64,000 nt of DNA from Phormidium willei BDU 130791. Lineage in GTDB: Bacteria; Cyanobacteriota; Cyanobacteriia; Cyanobacteriales; Geitlerinemataceae. The DNA is taken from positions 80,627 through 144,626 of the forward strand of contig LSZA01000001.1 of assembly GCA_001637315.1 (NCBI GenBank), in the 5' to 3' direction. The notes under the pieces are model-generated. The model saw nothing but the letters and a program-made list of their open reading frames with translations. It made no database searches and had not been told where the DNA came from. Both the position numbers and the translations under genes were made by a program. Below are positions 63,149 to 64,000 of this stretch, in pieces (positions within the stretch are counted from its first letter, which is position 1; each line of letters opens with the position of its first letter).

Positions 63149-64000
63149 GCCTTAAAACTCCTGGAAGATGCAGATAATAACGCAAGAAAACTATGGTCGA
63201 GGTTTGTCACACTTTAGGCTTAAAACAAAAATCCATGACAGCAGGTCAAACCCATGAACGTAAGGAAGAACGCCCGTTCTCTCCTACACTTTTATATTCA
63301 AGACAACAAATTTACCACATATTCTGAAGACTGATGTTTAGACTGCACTTGGCTGATGTATAGAAACAAGACCCAACTTCAAAATCTACCTGTATATACA
63401 AGCCTGAGGGCGAAGTATGCAGTTTTGAAAGCAGGTATCAAACTCGATTCCTGAAAACACTCTAGTTGATTTTCTCTGATTTGGTTTGATTTTAATCTCA
63501 CCACAAAGTATCACGATCATCCCAACTTCTCATTTGCTTTTCAACAAAAGAAACACAAAAGTCAGGAAAAGTCGGATCTCATTCCTGTTAGTTAAAAAAT
63601 ATCCCAAAAGTAGCTTGCAATACAGATTTGCCCGAGCAAATAAGGTAGCGCTAAAAAAATCAGGGCCTGATGTAGTCAAAGCTGTGTGTACATCACGGGT
63701 TAGGGAAACGCGGTCTAGCCCTGTGACCGATTGGCACTCTCTATCTGAAACGGGATTTCACGATAATTTTGCCTGGGGTCATTTCAAACGTTCCACTCAA
63801 CATTGATTTTGCTGCCTTGAGAGTCGTTTCGGCTGTTGTGATCTGTTGCCAAACAACAACGTGTCTTGTAGATGCTGTAAACAGCTATGGCTCTTCTGGG
63901 TTGGCGGCAGATGCTGGACTGGGACAGTTGACAAACCCAATCCTTCCCTGGGTGTGTTGGAAGCGTGATGTGTTTTACGGCAAGGTGGATGCTCGGGCAT
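63149..64000. other. Long spacer upstream of the giant gene, to the right edge
   Basis: The 852-bp stretch presumably contains the promoter and a long leader of the giant gene. It holds the phased AAAAGTC pair at 63557-63575. From 63723 a plus frame without an ATG stays open to the edge (PIGTLYLKRDFTIILPGVIS...), which might be the start or a fragment of a gene beyond the window. No other feature is recognised. Confidence 0.45.
63557..63575. promoter_or_regulatory. AAAAGTCAG-G-AAAAGTCGG pair upstream of the giant gene
   Basis: Two boxes start 10 bp apart, identical in sequence type and spacing to those before the HTH-TPR gene at 44405-44463. They lie about 410 bp upstream of the giant gene start, on the opposite strand orientation. 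Confidence 0.55.

Noticed and set aside
63797..64000. Minus-strand 67-codon frame at the right edge
   Set aside because: It has no recognisable domain, the composition is rich in His/Gln/Pro/Arg, and the opposite frame is at least as plausible.

Overview
The window comes from a cyanobacterium. Evidence includes the very frequent HIP1-type octamer (GCGATCGC, often inside genes), a high-light-inducible Hlip gene with an HLR1 box, a SufR-controlled suf locus with two CAAC-N6-GTTG operators, the ferredoxin-thioredoxin reductase gene ftrC, a Ycf35 (DUF1257)/DUF2997/ferredoxin cluster and COP23. Dispersed heptamer repeats and REP-like palindromes fit a filamentous, non-heterocystous (Oscillatoriales-like) genome, but the species cannot be fixed from this sequence alone.

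Layout. 1-2.5 kb: ftrC-sufB on the minus strand (sufB runs off the left edge), divergent from sufR. 2.5-13.7 kb: mostly housekeeping or conserved hypothetical genes (TPR protein, DUF3531, Nudix, trhO, O-methyltransferase, DUF1995, rfbB, a dCache-type histidine kinase, a GntR regulator). 13.7-15 kb: a DUF2887/Rpn-type gene with a tandem 3'-end duplicate and three copies of a palindromic repeat. 15-23 kb: FAD oxidoreductase, Rrf2 regulator-cysK, J-protein, hli, pentapeptide protein, nucleoside transporter, DUF938. 23-32.6 kb: membrane protein, saccharopine-dehydrogenase-like oxidoreductase, and a plus-strand glycan locus (two epimerases, a GtrA-GT2 fusion, a methyltransferase, a polytopic membrane protein). 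32.6-35.4 kb: DUF2997-ycf35-ferredoxin, Uma2, an AIG2-like protein and a RAYT transposase remnant.

35.8-63.1 kb is the most unusual part, an island of mostly minus-strand genes for exported or surface proteins. It holds a possible LRAT/NlpC-like protein, two trypsin-like proteases, COP23, two proteins with N-terminal RTX repeats, an HTH-TPR protein on the opposite strand, a GNAT-like protein with a repetitive tail, and one intact 15.9-kb gene for a 5310-residue protein. The giant protein has an acidic low-complexity N-terminus, a DUF4114 domain, a subtilase-like domain with a very short Asp-His spacing, and long coiled-coil arms broken at seven places by basic/aromatic inserts. It also has 24 Asp-box-like propeller blades arranged as six four-blade modules, and a hydrophobic C-terminal region. 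A 10-bp-phased AAAAGTC(A/G)G motif lies upstream of both the HTH-TPR gene and the giant gene, which may link their control. Two near-identical short ORFs with strong ribosome-binding sites precede the COP23 gene and one RTX gene.

Limits: family assignments were made by eye from the protein sequence. No database search, structure prediction or folding calculation was run.
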